Position numbers and translations under genes: made by a program | Assembly (NCBI RefSeq): GCF_004359985.1 | Contig: NZ_SMRO01000002.1 | Span: 1,003,135-1,067,134, forward strand | Length of the DNA stretch: 64,000 nt | Reading direction: 5' to 3' | From: Paraburkholderia flava | Lineage (GTDB): Bacteria; Pseudomonadota; Gammaproteobacteria; Burkholderiales; Burkholderiaceae | Part shown: in pieces, positions 55,861 through 64,000 of the stretch | Numbering within the stretch: position 1 is the first letter of the stretch | Layout: each line of letters begins with the position of its first letter | Notes under the pieces: generated by a model | What the model saw: only the letters and a program-made list of their open reading frames with translations | Database searches by the model: none | Told to the model about the DNA's origin: nothing

Positions 55861-56326
55861 TTTTTCTCCAGCGCGTTGTTTGTGTGTTTTAGCGGTAACA
55901 CCGGGTCGCAGACTATCCACGCAAAAGTTCGCTGTAAAACGCTGGAAGCACCACCGTCGGAAATATCGGACACACCGCGCGCGTCGATTCCTTATCGTTT
56001 CGCCAAAACAGTATTGCCTGAACCGAAATATTTAGCGCTTTCTTTATGGATATCGCGACCAATGAGCACGCGCTCTTAATGGATTGAATCGCTTTGATCG
56101 CGATCGGCGTCAAGAACGCATCAATCTTGTTGAGATGGGAATAATCATTTGCGGGATGTGCGGCGAATCGCGCGGACGATGTGCGCTATGGTCTTCGGCT
56201 TCACAGCTATCCGTAGACAGCGGATATCTTTTTTGTGCGGTACATCCCGCGCGAAACGCTCTTCAATTCAATACGGTTGCCGGCCGCTCCATCGAGCACA
56301 CGTCCGTCAACCGTCTGCACACTCCA
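55861..56326. other. Intergenic region upstream of the porin
   Basis: About 465 bp, AT-richer than average, containing the porin promoter somewhere. No gene, repeat or clear terminator for the minus-strand protease operon is visible. Confidence 0.4.
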
Positions 56327-57292
56327 TCAAGGCGTGATCACCTGCAGCCCCAGCGTGAGATTCAGATCCCGCTCGACGCTCATCCACGGGCTGATCACCG
56401 CGTAAGTGCCGTTCGTCGACGGTGGCCACTGATGCTCGTCGGGCGCCGGCTGCACATCGGCAGGCAGCGTTGCACCGACATTCAGACCGACCATGTACAC
56501 CGACGCGCCGCCTGCGACGTAGAACACCGGCGCGCCGCTGTCGCCACCGGAGCTGACGTAGTTCGCGAGCAGTTGATCGGTCAGCACGCCTTGATCGTCG
56601 AACGTCACCGTCACGTTCTTTGCGCAGATGACGCCGGAGCGCAGCGCGGTCTGGTTCGACGCGCCCTGCATCGACACGGCGATGCCGCGGGCCGGTGCAT
56701 CGTAAATCGCGTCGACGCTGTAGGTGCTGTTGCTCGAACGCCAGATCGCGCGTTCGGTAATCGCCGTCGTGCCGGCGACGAATGCGCTGTCGCTGCTCGC
56801 GTTGCCGGTGTAGTCGGTGACCGCGACCACGCGTCCGATGCGCCAGTCGTTCGTGGCGCTTCGGCGCGGCTGATAGACGTCGACGGCGGTGCGAACCGCG
56901 ACGTGTCCGCAGGTCACGAATCCTGCTTGCCCTTCGCGCGTGGCCGCGAGACAGAGCGTGCCTTCGCTCGCCACGTCGGGACAGCTGAGATACAGGCCAC
57001 CGACCGGCGGCCGGTTGTAGTCCCGCTTGTTGGCGTGACGGACAGCGGGCGCGCACGGAAACAGGTGCAACGGCGCGTCGCCGGCGAGCGTTTCGAGGTG
57101 GCGATGCACGCTCGCGATCGATGCTGCCGTATCGACGCCGACGGCGACGTGGCCGCGTTCGTCGTCGATATGGCAGAGGGTGACGGGCAGGCGTGTGCCC
57201 GAGCCCATCATCATGTTGCTGATGCGACGGTGCGCGCGGTGCAGCGCGGCGTTGAGCGCCGGATAGTGGGTTGCGGATACGGTGCGGTACAT
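56327..57292 (-). CDS. Trypsin-like (chymotrypsin-fold) serine peptidase
   Basis: 321 residues. The triad can be placed at His130 (FVTCGHVAV), Asp168 (ASSDSAFV) and Ser252 (SSGGDSGAPVFY), spaced as in the chymotrypsin fold. The region before residue 95 is an N-terminal extension of unknown role, possibly a propeptide. There is no signal peptide, unusual for this class. AGGGAG precedes ATG 57292; a GTG just before it is also in frame. Last gene of the accessory operon, 100 bp after the amine oxidase gene. Substrate unknown. Confidence 0.75.
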   Translation of the reverse strand: MYRTVSATHYPALNAALHRAHRRISNMMMGSGTRLPVTLCHIDDERGHVAVGVDTAASIASVHRHLETLAGDAPLHLFPCAPAVRHANKRDYNRPPVGGLYLSCPDVASEGTLCLAATREGQAGFVTCGHVAVRTAVDVYQPRRSATNDWRIGRVVAVTDYTGNASSDSAFVAGTTAITERAIWRSSNSTYSVDAIYDAPARGIAVSMQGASNQTALRSGVICAKNVTVTFDDQGVLTDQLLANYVSSGGDSGAPVFYVAGGASVYMVGLNVGATLPADVQPAPDEHQWPPSTNGTYAVISPWMSVERDLNLTLGLQVITP

Positions 57293-57392
57293 CACGTGGC
57301 TCCCTTTATCGATAACCGTTTCGCGGACCTGTGCCGACGAACCGGTTCTGACTCTCGCGCGACGGATGCCGCGCGATCGAACGCGGTGTGGC

Positions 57393-58697
57393 TCACGCCG
57401 CGTGGACGTCGTGCAACACGGCTACTGCGGCCCGCTCGCCCGAGAAGTAGGCGGCCTGCAGCGTGCCGTAGCACGACGGGTCGGTGGCTTCGCCGGCGAA
57501 GTACACCCGCTTCACGGGCGTAGCGAGTGCGTCGCGTGCCTTCAATGCGTTCGGATCGTCGGGGCCGCCGCCGGTGAACGCGGTGTACGAATACGCACCG
57601 CGCGCGGCGGGTTCGTTGCTCCAGTTGGTCATCGCGCGGCCGGTCGTGAAGAACACGCCGTCACACGCGGTCTGGATGCGCGTCTTGAACAGCTTGAATA
57701 CCTCGCTGTCGGGCAGACGGTCGAGCGCCGCCGCGAAATCGCCTGCCGCGTGCGCGATCAGCACGTCGTCCGCATGGGGCAGGCGGTAGTACTGCCACAC
57801 GCCCGGCGGATCGTCTTCGGCGAGGTAGTAGTTGGTGCCGGGCACGATGTCGGCCGGCGACGTGCGCAGCCGCAGCGCGAGCTTCTTGTACGAGCCGAGG
57901 CGTAGCACTTTCAGCGCGTTGCGATGCGCGTCGGGCAGCGCCGGTTCGAACGCGATGCTGCCGTCGCCGAGCACCGACACCGGCACGGTGACGATGCACG
58001 CGTCGACGGTCAGGCTCTGGCTGTCGTAGGTGAGCGTGACCTTGTCGTCGTCGTACGCGATCTTCGACACGACCGCGCCGAAGTGCTCGACGTAGGTGCT
58101 GCCCGATGTCGGCCGCAGTTTCTGGCCCCACGCGGCGACGAGACTGCCGATACCCTTGACCACGAAGAGATTCTCTTCGCCGTCGCCTTTTGCTTCGCGC
58201 GCGCGATCGGCGGCGATGTACTGCCATGTCTCTGCCGATTCGGTGAACGGTCCATACGTCGACGTCGCGTGACCGAACAGCTGGACCTCCTCGATCTTGC
58301 GCGGCTTGCCCGCGACGATCACATTCGGCTTCTTGCTGTTTTCGTCGAACGAGGCCTGGATTTCATCGACGACCGCCTGCACCTGCGGCTCGGTCGTCGG
58401 CAGCGTTTCCCAGCCGTCTTCGGTCTCGACGCGCAAGCGATACACCGCATCTTCCTCGACGGTATCGAAGTTGAGTTTCTTCGCGATCGCCGTCAGCGGA
58501 TTGAGCGTCGGGTCCTGGATGTACTGCGCGCCCTTGTCGAACGCGAAGCCGGGGATCGACGTCGTGTCGGTGCGAGCCCGTCCGCCGTAGCGACCGGTTG
58601 CCTCGAGCAGATGCACAGCGGTGACGTTCTTGTCCGCGAGCAGCGTGTAGGCGGCCGCGATGCCCGCGACGCCTCCGCCGATGATGGCGACTTTCAT
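57393..58697 (-). CDS. Flavin-dependent amine oxidase (monoamine oxidase family)
   Basis: 434 residues. FAD-binding GGGVAG (7-12), the GG doublet motif RYGGRART (36-43), and C-terminal YFAGEATDPSCYGTLQAAYFSGERAA with the FAD-contact GTLQAAYFSG. Members oxidise amines, amino acids or polyamines, releasing hydrogen peroxide and ammonia, or desaturate other substrates. AAGGAG lies well before the ATG. No signal peptide is visible, so the enzyme is either cytoplasmic or exported by a non-standard route together with its operon partners. Confidence 0.85.
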   Translation of the reverse strand: MKVAIIGGGVAGIAAAYTLLADKNVTAVHLLEATGRYGGRARTDTTSIPGFAFDKGAQYIQDPTLNPLTAIAKKLNFDTVEEDAVYRLRVETEDGWETLPTTEPQVQAVVDEIQASFDENSKKPNVIVAGKPRKIEEVQLFGHATSTYGPFTESAETWQYIAADRAREAKGDGEENLFVVKGIGSLVAAWGQKLRPTSGSTYVEHFGAVVSKIAYDDDKVTLTYDSQSLTVDACIVTVPVSVLGDGSIAFEPALPDAHRNALKVLRLGSYKKLALRLRTSPADIVPGTNYYLAEDDPPGVWQYYRLPHADDVLIAHAAGDFAAALDRLPDSEVFKLFKTRIQTACDGVFFTTGRAMTNWSNEPAARGAYSYTAFTGGGPDDPNALKARDALATPVKRVYFAGEATDPSCYGTLQAAYFSGERAAVAVLHDVHAA

Positions 58698-58734
58698 GGG
58701 AACACTCCTTTTCTATCGATTCAACGGCAGCGGT

Positions 58735-59334
58735 TTAGCGGCAACGGATCAGGTAATTCAGCGCGAGGTTGACCGCGCGCGTTTCGGACGCGGTACGCGG
58801 CGTGCCGTTCGTGTTGTCGGTCGTGACGCCGGTCGTCGGTTGCTCGGGATTGGGGATCAGCAGCGGACTGCCGGGTGGCTCGGCGGTGTCGGGGCTTTCC
58901 ATCGTCGACACGTAGAAATGCTCGTGGCCCTGGAACGCGTCGGCCTGCCACGAGCCGACGTGATCGCCGGACGCGCCGCTCGACGGCTGCGCGGTGCGCT
59001 TCGCCGCATCGGGATCGTTACCCGCGCCGCCGTCGACGCCGCGCACGAAGCGCCCGCGCAGATCGGGCACGTTGAACGTCGTCGTGTCGCTGCCGAAGCT
59101 GCTGCCGATCACGCCGTACAGTTCCCAGTACGCGCGCATCGAATACGCGCTGCCGTCGCAATAGAGCCAGCCTTGACGGGCCAGCTCGGCGCGGACCTGG
59201 CTGATGATCGTGCTGCTTGCGTCGGTTGTCGCGAGCAGGCCCGCGTACGGCACCACGATGCCGATCGGCCAGACGGGCCATTGATTCGGATCGTGCGGCG
59301 CGTGTGCGTGAGAAGGGGATGAAGGATGGCTCAT
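58735..59334 (-). CDS. Phage tail collar domain protein
   Basis: 199 residues. The collar signature is GWLYCDGSAYS, YWELYGVIGSSFGSD and TFNVPDLRGRFVRGVDGG (about 55-102), and the C-terminal ETRAVNLALNYLIRC ends as in microcystin-dependent-protein/tail-collar families. The first ~25 residues are His/Pro-rich. Such proteins are tail-fibre tips or secreted fibre-like proteins. No other phage structural gene is in the window. The ATG overlaps the stop of the 987-residue gene by 4 bp, with GGAGA upstream. Confidence 0.87.
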   Translation of the reverse strand: MSHPSSPSHAHAPHDPNQWPVWPIGIVVPYAGLLATTDASSTIISQVRAELARQGWLYCDGSAYSMRAYWELYGVIGSSFGSDTTTFNVPDLRGRFVRGVDGGAGNDPDAAKRTAQPSSGASGDHVGSWQADAFQGHEHFYVSTMESPDTAEPPGSPLLIPNPEQPTTGVTTDNTNGTPRTASETRAVNLALNYLIRCR

Positions 59335-62294
59335 GAGGTCTCCACGGGTTCATGCGGCGGTTGCGCGCCGAAGCGCGGCAGCGCGTCACCGCGTTGCAGA
59401 TAGATAAGCGGTAGCGGTACGCGCAGCGTCCATGCGGGACGCGGCGCCGGGAGCAGGGCGTGCTGTTCTTCGAGCCCGCCGCGCTGTTCTTCGAGCGGAA
59501 TGACAGTCGATTGCGCGACCGGCACGTCGGCGCCACCGTCGACGCGTGGCACAGGCGGCGCCGGCCAGCGCGCCTGCCACTGCAGCGCGAACAGCGCCTG
59601 GTCCTGCGTCTCGGCGCGCAGCGGGATCAGCACCCACGCGAGATCCGCATCGAGGAAGCGGCGAAAGAGCCGCGCCGACGCCGGCTCGGTCACGACGGGC
59701 GCAGCCGGTGCGTCGATCAGACGCGGCCCGGTGCCCGCCGGCGGCGAGTCGTAATGCCAGCTCATGCAAGTCCAGTCGAAGAAGCCGGTCAGCGCCTGCG
59801 GGTCGCTTGTCGCGCTCGTCGCGCACAGCAGATCGAGACATTCGCTCTGCAGCACGTCGCGTTGAATCCCGGCGGTTTCGTTGGCGCTCGCGGCCGCGAT
59901 GCGCGCGACCGAGTCGGCGTCGTACGTGCGCAACTGGTCCTGGTACGCACGCAAGAGCCGCGTGTAGACCTGCATCTGCCACTCGACGAGCAGCGGGTCC
60001 ACGATGTTCTTCGTCACTGGGTCGGTGAGCGTTACGCGCTGACAGATCAGCTCGACGCTCAAGCCGAACAGCGGCGCGTCGCTCATCACGGTGATGGGCA
60101 CCGCGCCGCGCGCGCCGATCACCGCATCGGTGTTCGTGAACGTCGTCGTGTTCAACCACGCGACGGGCGGCGTCGGTGGCGTGAGCGTCGGATTGCTGAC
60201 GCTCGACGACGACACCGTCGGCATCGTCACCGTGACCGCCACCGGCGCAGTGGCGGTGTTCCCCGTCAGCGATGTCCCGCCGACGCTTGCGACAAGCCCA
60301 TACGCGGTGCTCGCCATCGCGAGCGTCGCGCTGCCCGACGCAACCATGTAGCCGACGGGCACGCGCAACAGCGACGTATCGGCGACCGTGACGCGGTTGA
60401 TTTGCGCCGACACGGTGATCTGGTCGGCGGGCGGCGCGGGCAGATCGGTCAGCCCGTATTGCGCGCCCCAGCTCTGATAACTGGTCGGCGTGACGAGCGC
60501 ATAGCCCTGACCGTCGGCGGTGCTGAACGCCGCGAGCGGCGTCGGCTTGACGAGCGGAAACGCTCCCTGCGCGAGTACCTGCGCGATCCACGCGCTCGCA
60601 GGCGATTGCACCTGCACGGCCAGTATCAACCGACGACCACGCGGCTTCAGCGACACCCGCAACAACCGGTCGACCCAGCGATAGACACCGACCAGACGCT
60701 CGCCGTCGCGGTTGTCGATGCATTGCGATTCGCGGCGTTCACGCCACTCTCGCCACACATCGCGCCGCTGTACGTTCATCCGGTCCGCGACTTTCTGCGC
60801 GGCCTGTTCGCTCATCCGCTGCACGAGCTTCGCGACGTTGTTGCCGTCGAGCGCGAGCTTGCCCGATCCGTCGGCGGCGGTGCCGGTCAGCAGCAGATTC
60901 AGGTTGCTGTAGCTCGGCGTCACGTTGCTCAGGTTGCGCACGAGTCCTTCGGTGCACATCGCTTCTTTCAGCGTGTCCGCGAGTTCGCTTGCGGCGTCGC
61001 TGTGACTGCTCGTGTCGTCGCTGCGGCTGCGCTCTTCGTCATGGCGCATGTGCCGCTCGCTGTCCTGCACACTGCGTTCATGTCGCTCCTGACGTTCTCT
61101 CGGCATCAGGTTGACGACTTCGGCGAGTTCCCCCGCCGCATAGCCTCTCAGGCTCTGGCGCGCCACTTCTACTTCGCCGACACCGAGCAGCGACCATTGG
61201 CCGACGATGGCGGGCGACGCAGCGGGCGTCTGTGTTTGTGTTGGTGCTTGTTGTTGCGCTTGCGGCGCCGGCGCGCTCACGCTGCCCGACAGCGGTGCGG
61301 CTGATACTGCATCGGGCAACGACGGCGTCGCGTCGAGCAGTAGCCGGCGCACGGTATCGGCACACAGCGCGTGGTTACCTGTCGCGAGTGCCTGCATGTA
61401 GTGAATCACGCGCAGGATGTCGACGAGCTGCGTGGCGAGCGTGCCGTCCGCCGATGTGCCGACCAGCGCCAGCGTGAAGACGCTTTGCCATGCGTCCTGT
61501 TGCGCCGTCGTGCAGACACTGCTCGCCAGAAAATCCGCAACGCTCTCGCCGAGCAGCGTCTGAGCTTCGGCGAGCAGTTCGTCGAGCGTGCGATGGCCGG
61601 TTGTCGCGAGCAGCGTCACGCGCATCGCGGGCAACTGATTGATCGGCGCAGGTTGCGTCGACACATCGCTAATGAACGCGGCCGTGCCGCGAAACGTCGT
61701 CGCCGCCTGCTGTTTTTGCGCGGCGGCGCCCGTGCCGCTGATCGCCGCGAGCGTCACGTACAGCGGCAGGCTCGACGGATCGGCGGCGGTCATGTAGCGC
61801 AGCAGCGCGTCGGCGAGTTGTCCCGGCGTCGGCGGACGCAGCCACAGCAGCGGGAACAGGTCGGCCGTGCCGGGTAGCGCGTCGATCTCGACTTCTTCGG
61901 GATCGTCCGGATCGTCGGGCGTGGGGTCGGGCGGCGGCAACGGTTTGTACTGCGCGATCGCGTCGGAGAAGAATTCGTTGGGCGTCAGCGGGACGTTCGC
62001 CCACAGCAGCGCGTTCGTTTCTTCGTGCTCGTGCCGCAGGCTCAGCGTGGCATCGACGGGCGCGTCGAACGCGCCGAAGACCCACGTGCCGCTGCGCTGA
62101 CCCAACGGGTCGAAGCTCAGCATGCCGGTGTAGTGATGCGGCATGCCGGGCCCGGCCAGTTGCAGCAGTTCCACCTCGACACGCTGACCCGCGTCGTGCC
62201 ATATCCAGCTCACGCGCAGCAGCACGCCGGTGCGGATGGCAACTTCCCACTGGCCGTTACCCTGCGGGATCGGCGGTCGGGTGGATTCGGTCAT
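59331..62294 (-). CDS. Large multidomain protein of unknown function (987 residues)
   Basis: Residues 15-110 form a beta-rich domain shared with the C-terminus of the neighbouring cysteine peptidase (LRVSW, QLAGPG, GTWVFGAFDAPV, LLWANVPLTPNEF). An acidic Pro-rich linker follows (118-137), a helical region (140-330), a Gln/Pro linker (340-362), then GVGEVEVARQSLRGYAAGELAEVVN (371-395) and a highly charged coil (398-445). Later parts carry GVYRWVDRLLRVSLKPRGRRL (536-555), a Ser/Thr/Pro-rich beta region, and WQMQVYTRLLRAYQDQLRTYD. I have a vague memory of these motifs in other large uncharacterised bacterial proteins, but cannot name a function. No signal peptide. GAGGAGC precedes the ATG. Confidence 0.7.
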   Translation of the reverse strand: MTESTRPPIPQGNGQWEVAIRTGVLLRVSWIWHDAGQRVEVELLQLAGPGMPHHYTGMLSFDPLGQRSGTWVFGAFDAPVDATLSLRHEHEETNALLWANVPLTPNEFFSDAIAQYKPLPPPDPTPDDPDDPEEVEIDALPGTADLFPLLWLRPPTPGQLADALLRYMTAADPSSLPLYVTLAAISGTGAAAQKQQAATTFRGTAAFISDVSTQPAPINQLPAMRVTLLATTGHRTLDELLAEAQTLLGESVADFLASSVCTTAQQDAWQSVFTLALVGTSADGTLATQLVDILRVIHYMQALATGNHALCADTVRRLLLDATPSLPDAVSAAPLSGSVSAPAPQAQQQAPTQTQTPAASPAIVGQWSLLGVGEVEVARQSLRGYAAGELAEVVNLMPRERQERHERSVQDSERHMRHDEERSRSDDTSSHSDAASELADTLKEAMCTEGLVRNLSNVTPSYSNLNLLLTGTAADGSGKLALDGNNVAKLVQRMSEQAAQKVADRMNVQRRDVWREWRERRESQCIDNRDGERLVGVYRWVDRLLRVSLKPRGRRLILAVQVQSPASAWIAQVLAQGAFPLVKPTPLAAFSTADGQGYALVTPTSYQSWGAQYGLTDLPAPPADQITVSAQINRVTVADTSLLRVPVGYMVASGSATLAMASTAYGLVASVGGTSLTGNTATAPVAVTVTMPTVSSSSVSNPTLTPPTPPVAWLNTTTFTNTDAVIGARGAVPITVMSDAPLFGLSVELICQRVTLTDPVTKNIVDPLLVEWQMQVYTRLLRAYQDQLRTYDADSVARIAAASANETAGIQRDVLQSECLDLLCATSATSDPQALTGFFDWTCMSWHYDSPPAGTGPRLIDAPAAPVVTEPASARLFRRFLDADLAWVLIPLRAETQDQALFALQWQARWPAPPVPRVDGGADVPVAQSTVIPLEEQRGGLEEQHALLPAPRPAWTLRVPLPLIYLQRGDALPRFGAQPPHEPVETS

Positions 62295-62324
62295 GAGCGG
62301 CTCCTCATCGCTTCAGCGTCGACA

Positions 62325-63461
62325 TCACGACGATGTGTCGATCGGCCACGTCGCGATGACCTTGTGCACGCCTTCCGCATTCGTCAGCGGATAGGACGCC
62401 CACAGGTTCGCCTGCGGCTGCGGATTGTCTTGCGTGCCCGGCACCTGACTGAGCGTGAGCGTCAGCTCGAGCGGTATGCCCGCGCCGAACTGCCAGATGC
62501 CCTGCTTGTTCATGCCGGGCGTGCGGCCGAGGACGGCCTGATAGCTTTTCGCGTCACCGGGGCCGGCTGTCTGCGCGATCTTCAACTGAACGCTCGAGCC
62601 GTCGCCTTGCGCGGCCCAGTCGACCCGAAGCTGGACGCCGCCGCGTGCTTCGCTTGTCCATGGGCTGATGGTTAGCGGGTTGGGGGGCGTTGGCGTTGGC
62701 GTCGGAGTCGGAGTCGGAGTCGGAGTCGGAGTCGGAGTCGGAGTCGGAGTCGGAGTCGGAGTCGGAGTCGGAGTCGGAGTCGGAGTCGGAGTCGGAGTCG
62801 GAGTCGGAGTCGGAGTCGGAGTCGGAGTCGGAGTCGGTGCGGACACTTGCGCCAGCCCAGCGTTCCCCGCATCCACCACATCGCTCATACCGTCGACGTC
62901 GACATCGCTTTCCGCGAACGGCGAATACTCGGACACGTAGGACGTGTTCTGCCAGTACATCCCCTGCTGATACGTCGTGTCGCTGTACGGCACCGCGTGA
63001 ATCAACCCGTCGTCCGGATCGAACACGCTGACCGTCGCATCGTTCTGGTTGCTGGTGATGCCGATGATCACCACCCAGTGCCCCTCATTGCATGCGAGAT
63101 CCGGGCTGGGATTCGGCAGGGCGGCTCCGACGATCGCGAGCAGCGGATCGCCGATGTTGATCGAGTCGTAGATTTCGGCGGCGGTGGGGAACGCGCGTTC
63201 GTCGGTGTTGTTGTCGAATTGCAGATCGCCGAGCGCAGCGGCTGCGGACTGCTGCACGTTGATGTTGGCATTCGCCGGGGTATTCGTGGCGATCGCCCAC
63301 GCGTTCGCGAACGCCTGGTCGGAACCGTAGGGCGGCGAGGCAGGATTCCCGCGATTGGTGCTGAGGTACCAGTTCGTGATCGAACGTCCCGCGCTTGCCC
63401 AGCACGAGTTGGGCCGCTGCTGGATCGCGTGCGGATAAGGGGTGAGTAGTGCTGCGGGCAT
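62325..63461 (-). CDS. Papain-like cysteine peptidase with Thr-Pro repeat linker
   Basis: 378 residues. The catalytic domain (1-190) has Cys20 in [10 protein letters not shown] with an oxyanion Gln just before it, His128 in [10 protein letters not shown] and Asp148 in VFDPDDG, like the C39/C70 (AvrRpt2-type) papain fold. About 25 Thr-Pro repeats follow (209 to about 260), encoded by a perfect hexanucleotide tract, then a C-terminal beta-rich domain (about 262-378) homologous to the start of the 987-residue protein. No signal peptide. GAGGTCAG precedes the ATG. The shared domain suggests both proteins dock to the same partner. Confidence 0.8.
   Translation of the reverse strand: MPAALLTPYPHAIQQRPNSCWASAGRSITNWYLSTNRGNPASPPYGSDQAFANAWAIATNTPANANINVQQSAAAALGDLQFDNNTDERAFPTAAEIYDSINIGDPLLAIVGAALPNPSPDLACNEGHWVVIIGITSNQNDATVSVFDPDDGLIHAVPYSDTTYQQGMYWQNTSYVSEYSPFAESDVDVDGMSDVVDAGNAGLAQVSAPTPTPTPTPTPTPTPTPTPTPTPTPTPTPTPTPTPTPTPTPTPTPTPTPTPPNPLTISPWTSEARGGVQLRVDWAAQGDGSSVQLKIAQTAGPGDAKSYQAVLGRTPGMNKQGIWQFGAGIPLELTLTLSQVPGTQDNPQPQANLWASYPLTNAEGVHKVIATWPIDTSS
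62701..62838. repeat. Perfect hexanucleotide repeat (23 units) coding for Thr-Pro
   Basis: 22 identical GTCGGA units from 62701 to 62832, then one GTCGGT. The preceding GGCGTT/GGCGTC units are degenerate copies. On the minus strand it encodes alternating Pro and Thr. Because the unit is six bases, expansion or contraction keeps the frame and only changes linker length. Confidence 0.97.
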
Positions 63462-63516
63462 GACTGACCTCGAGTGGAATGACGTAACGGTTGACGAAAA
63501 GGCGTTGGCTCCGGCT

Positions 63517-64000
63517 TCACGCATCCGGCGGATGCCACGGTTCGATGACCGGAAACCCGCCTGCTTCTGCCGGTGCCGCGATGGCCCACGCCCCCTCCAC
63601 TGCGGGCAGCCGTTGCTGCGCGCTGAGGCCATCGAGCACGACCACCAGATCGAGCGGCGCATACGCAATCCTTAGCGCGCGACCCGGCGCGACGAATCCC
63701 GCGAGACGGTACGGACTGTCGAGATAGCGCGCGACGAAATCGATGCTTCCGCTGCTCTCGTTGTGCACGTGCAGTCCGGGCGCGGCGGCTTGCGGACTCG
63801 CATCGAGCGTGAACATGCGCGCGCCGCTCTGCGACACGAGACGCGCGGCGATCGAGCAGGACGAATTCACGTCGGTCGCGGCGCTGTGATACGCGACCTG
63901 GGTCGCGTGCTCGATGACGCGCGCATCGAACGTCAACCGTTGCGGGGCGAAAGCGGGGGCGAGCGTAGCGCCCATCGGCGTGACCCACACGTCCCAGATC
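63517..64000 (-). CDS. Partial CDS of unknown function, open at the window edge
   Basis: At least 157 residues; the frame stays open to base 64000, so the true start may lie outside the window (a GTG at 63990 and an ATG at 63975 are possible internal starts). The visible sequence is beta-rich, with LHVHNESSGSIDFVARYLDSPYRLAG and IAYAPLDLVVVLDGL, and ends WHPPDA. I do not recognise it. It lies 55 bp upstream of the cysteine-peptidase gene on the same strand, so it probably belongs to the accessory operon. Confidence 0.55.
   Translation of the reverse strand, partial: IWDVWVTPMGATLAPAFAPQRLTFDARVIEHATQVAYHSAATDVNSSCSIAARLVSQSGARMFTLDASPQAAAPGLHVHNESSGSIDFVARYLDSPYRLAGFVAPGRALRIAYAPLDLVVVLDGLSAQQRLPAVEGAWAIAAPAEAGGFPVIEPWHPPDA

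Noticed and set aside
58735..62294. Ordinary prophage region
   Set aside because: Only the collar domain is phage-like; no capsid, terminase, portal, integrase or lysis gene is present within the window.
62668..63031. Plus-strand frames encoding VGVG and SESE repeats
   Set aside because: They are the other frames of the hexanucleotide tract; the minus-strand Thr-Pro frame lies in a complete peptidase gene with a ribosome site.

Overview
The window is GC-rich chromosomal DNA of a beta-proteobacterium. It most resembles the Burkholderia/Paraburkholderia/Caballeronia group. This rests on BamC, a Porin_4-type porin, an MXKDX-repeat protein, DUF3309, DUF2288 and DUF1223 genes, a TPP-riboswitch-controlled thiC, a ppk1/ppx pair and a CTACTTTTC palindrome I recall from that group. 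No database search was possible. Names rest on motifs, lengths, context and memory of families.

Layout. (1) 1-9.7 kb: CadD-like exporter, a lipoprotein, bamC, an EamA exporter, lactate permease lldP, two small lipoproteins and an aromatic-acid MFS symporter. An intergenic stretch at 2.8-3.4 kb holds short repeats and three strong terminator hairpins. (2) 9.7-16 kb: thiC with its riboswitch, then a periplasmic redox set (DUF1223 thioredoxin-like protein, cytochrome b561, Tat-exported molybdopterin enzyme, MXKDX-repeat protein) and a second EamA exporter. (3) 16.2-24.4 kb: an OsmC-YcaO fusion gene of lower GC, divergent ppk1/ppx, an OlsB-like acyltransferase, sixA and tRNA-Pro(TGG). (4) 25-39 kb: tonB-exbB-exbD-exbD-TPR protein, an XRE-cupin regulator, a TonB-dependent receptor and yejABEF. 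Together these could carry a peptide-like cargo from outside the cell to the cytoplasm. (5) 39-56 kb: dmeRF metal efflux with visible operators, DUF3309, a QueA-like/SDR pair, a second XRE-cupin regulator, a MATE exporter with DUF2288, an NlpD-like amidase activator, an aldose epimerase, uppP, tRNA-Arg(TCT), an SPFH protein and a porin.

(6) 56.3-64.0 kb is the most unusual part. It is a tightly spaced minus-strand operon that runs off the window edge. In transcription order it encodes an unknown partial protein, a papain-like cysteine peptidase with a Thr-Pro repeat linker, a 987-residue multidomain protein of unknown function, a phage-tail-collar protein, a flavin amine oxidase and a trypsin-like serine peptidase. 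None of the complete products has a recognisable signal peptide. The peptidase and the 987-residue protein share a roughly 100-residue domain I cannot name. I regard this as the best candidate for an undescribed system.
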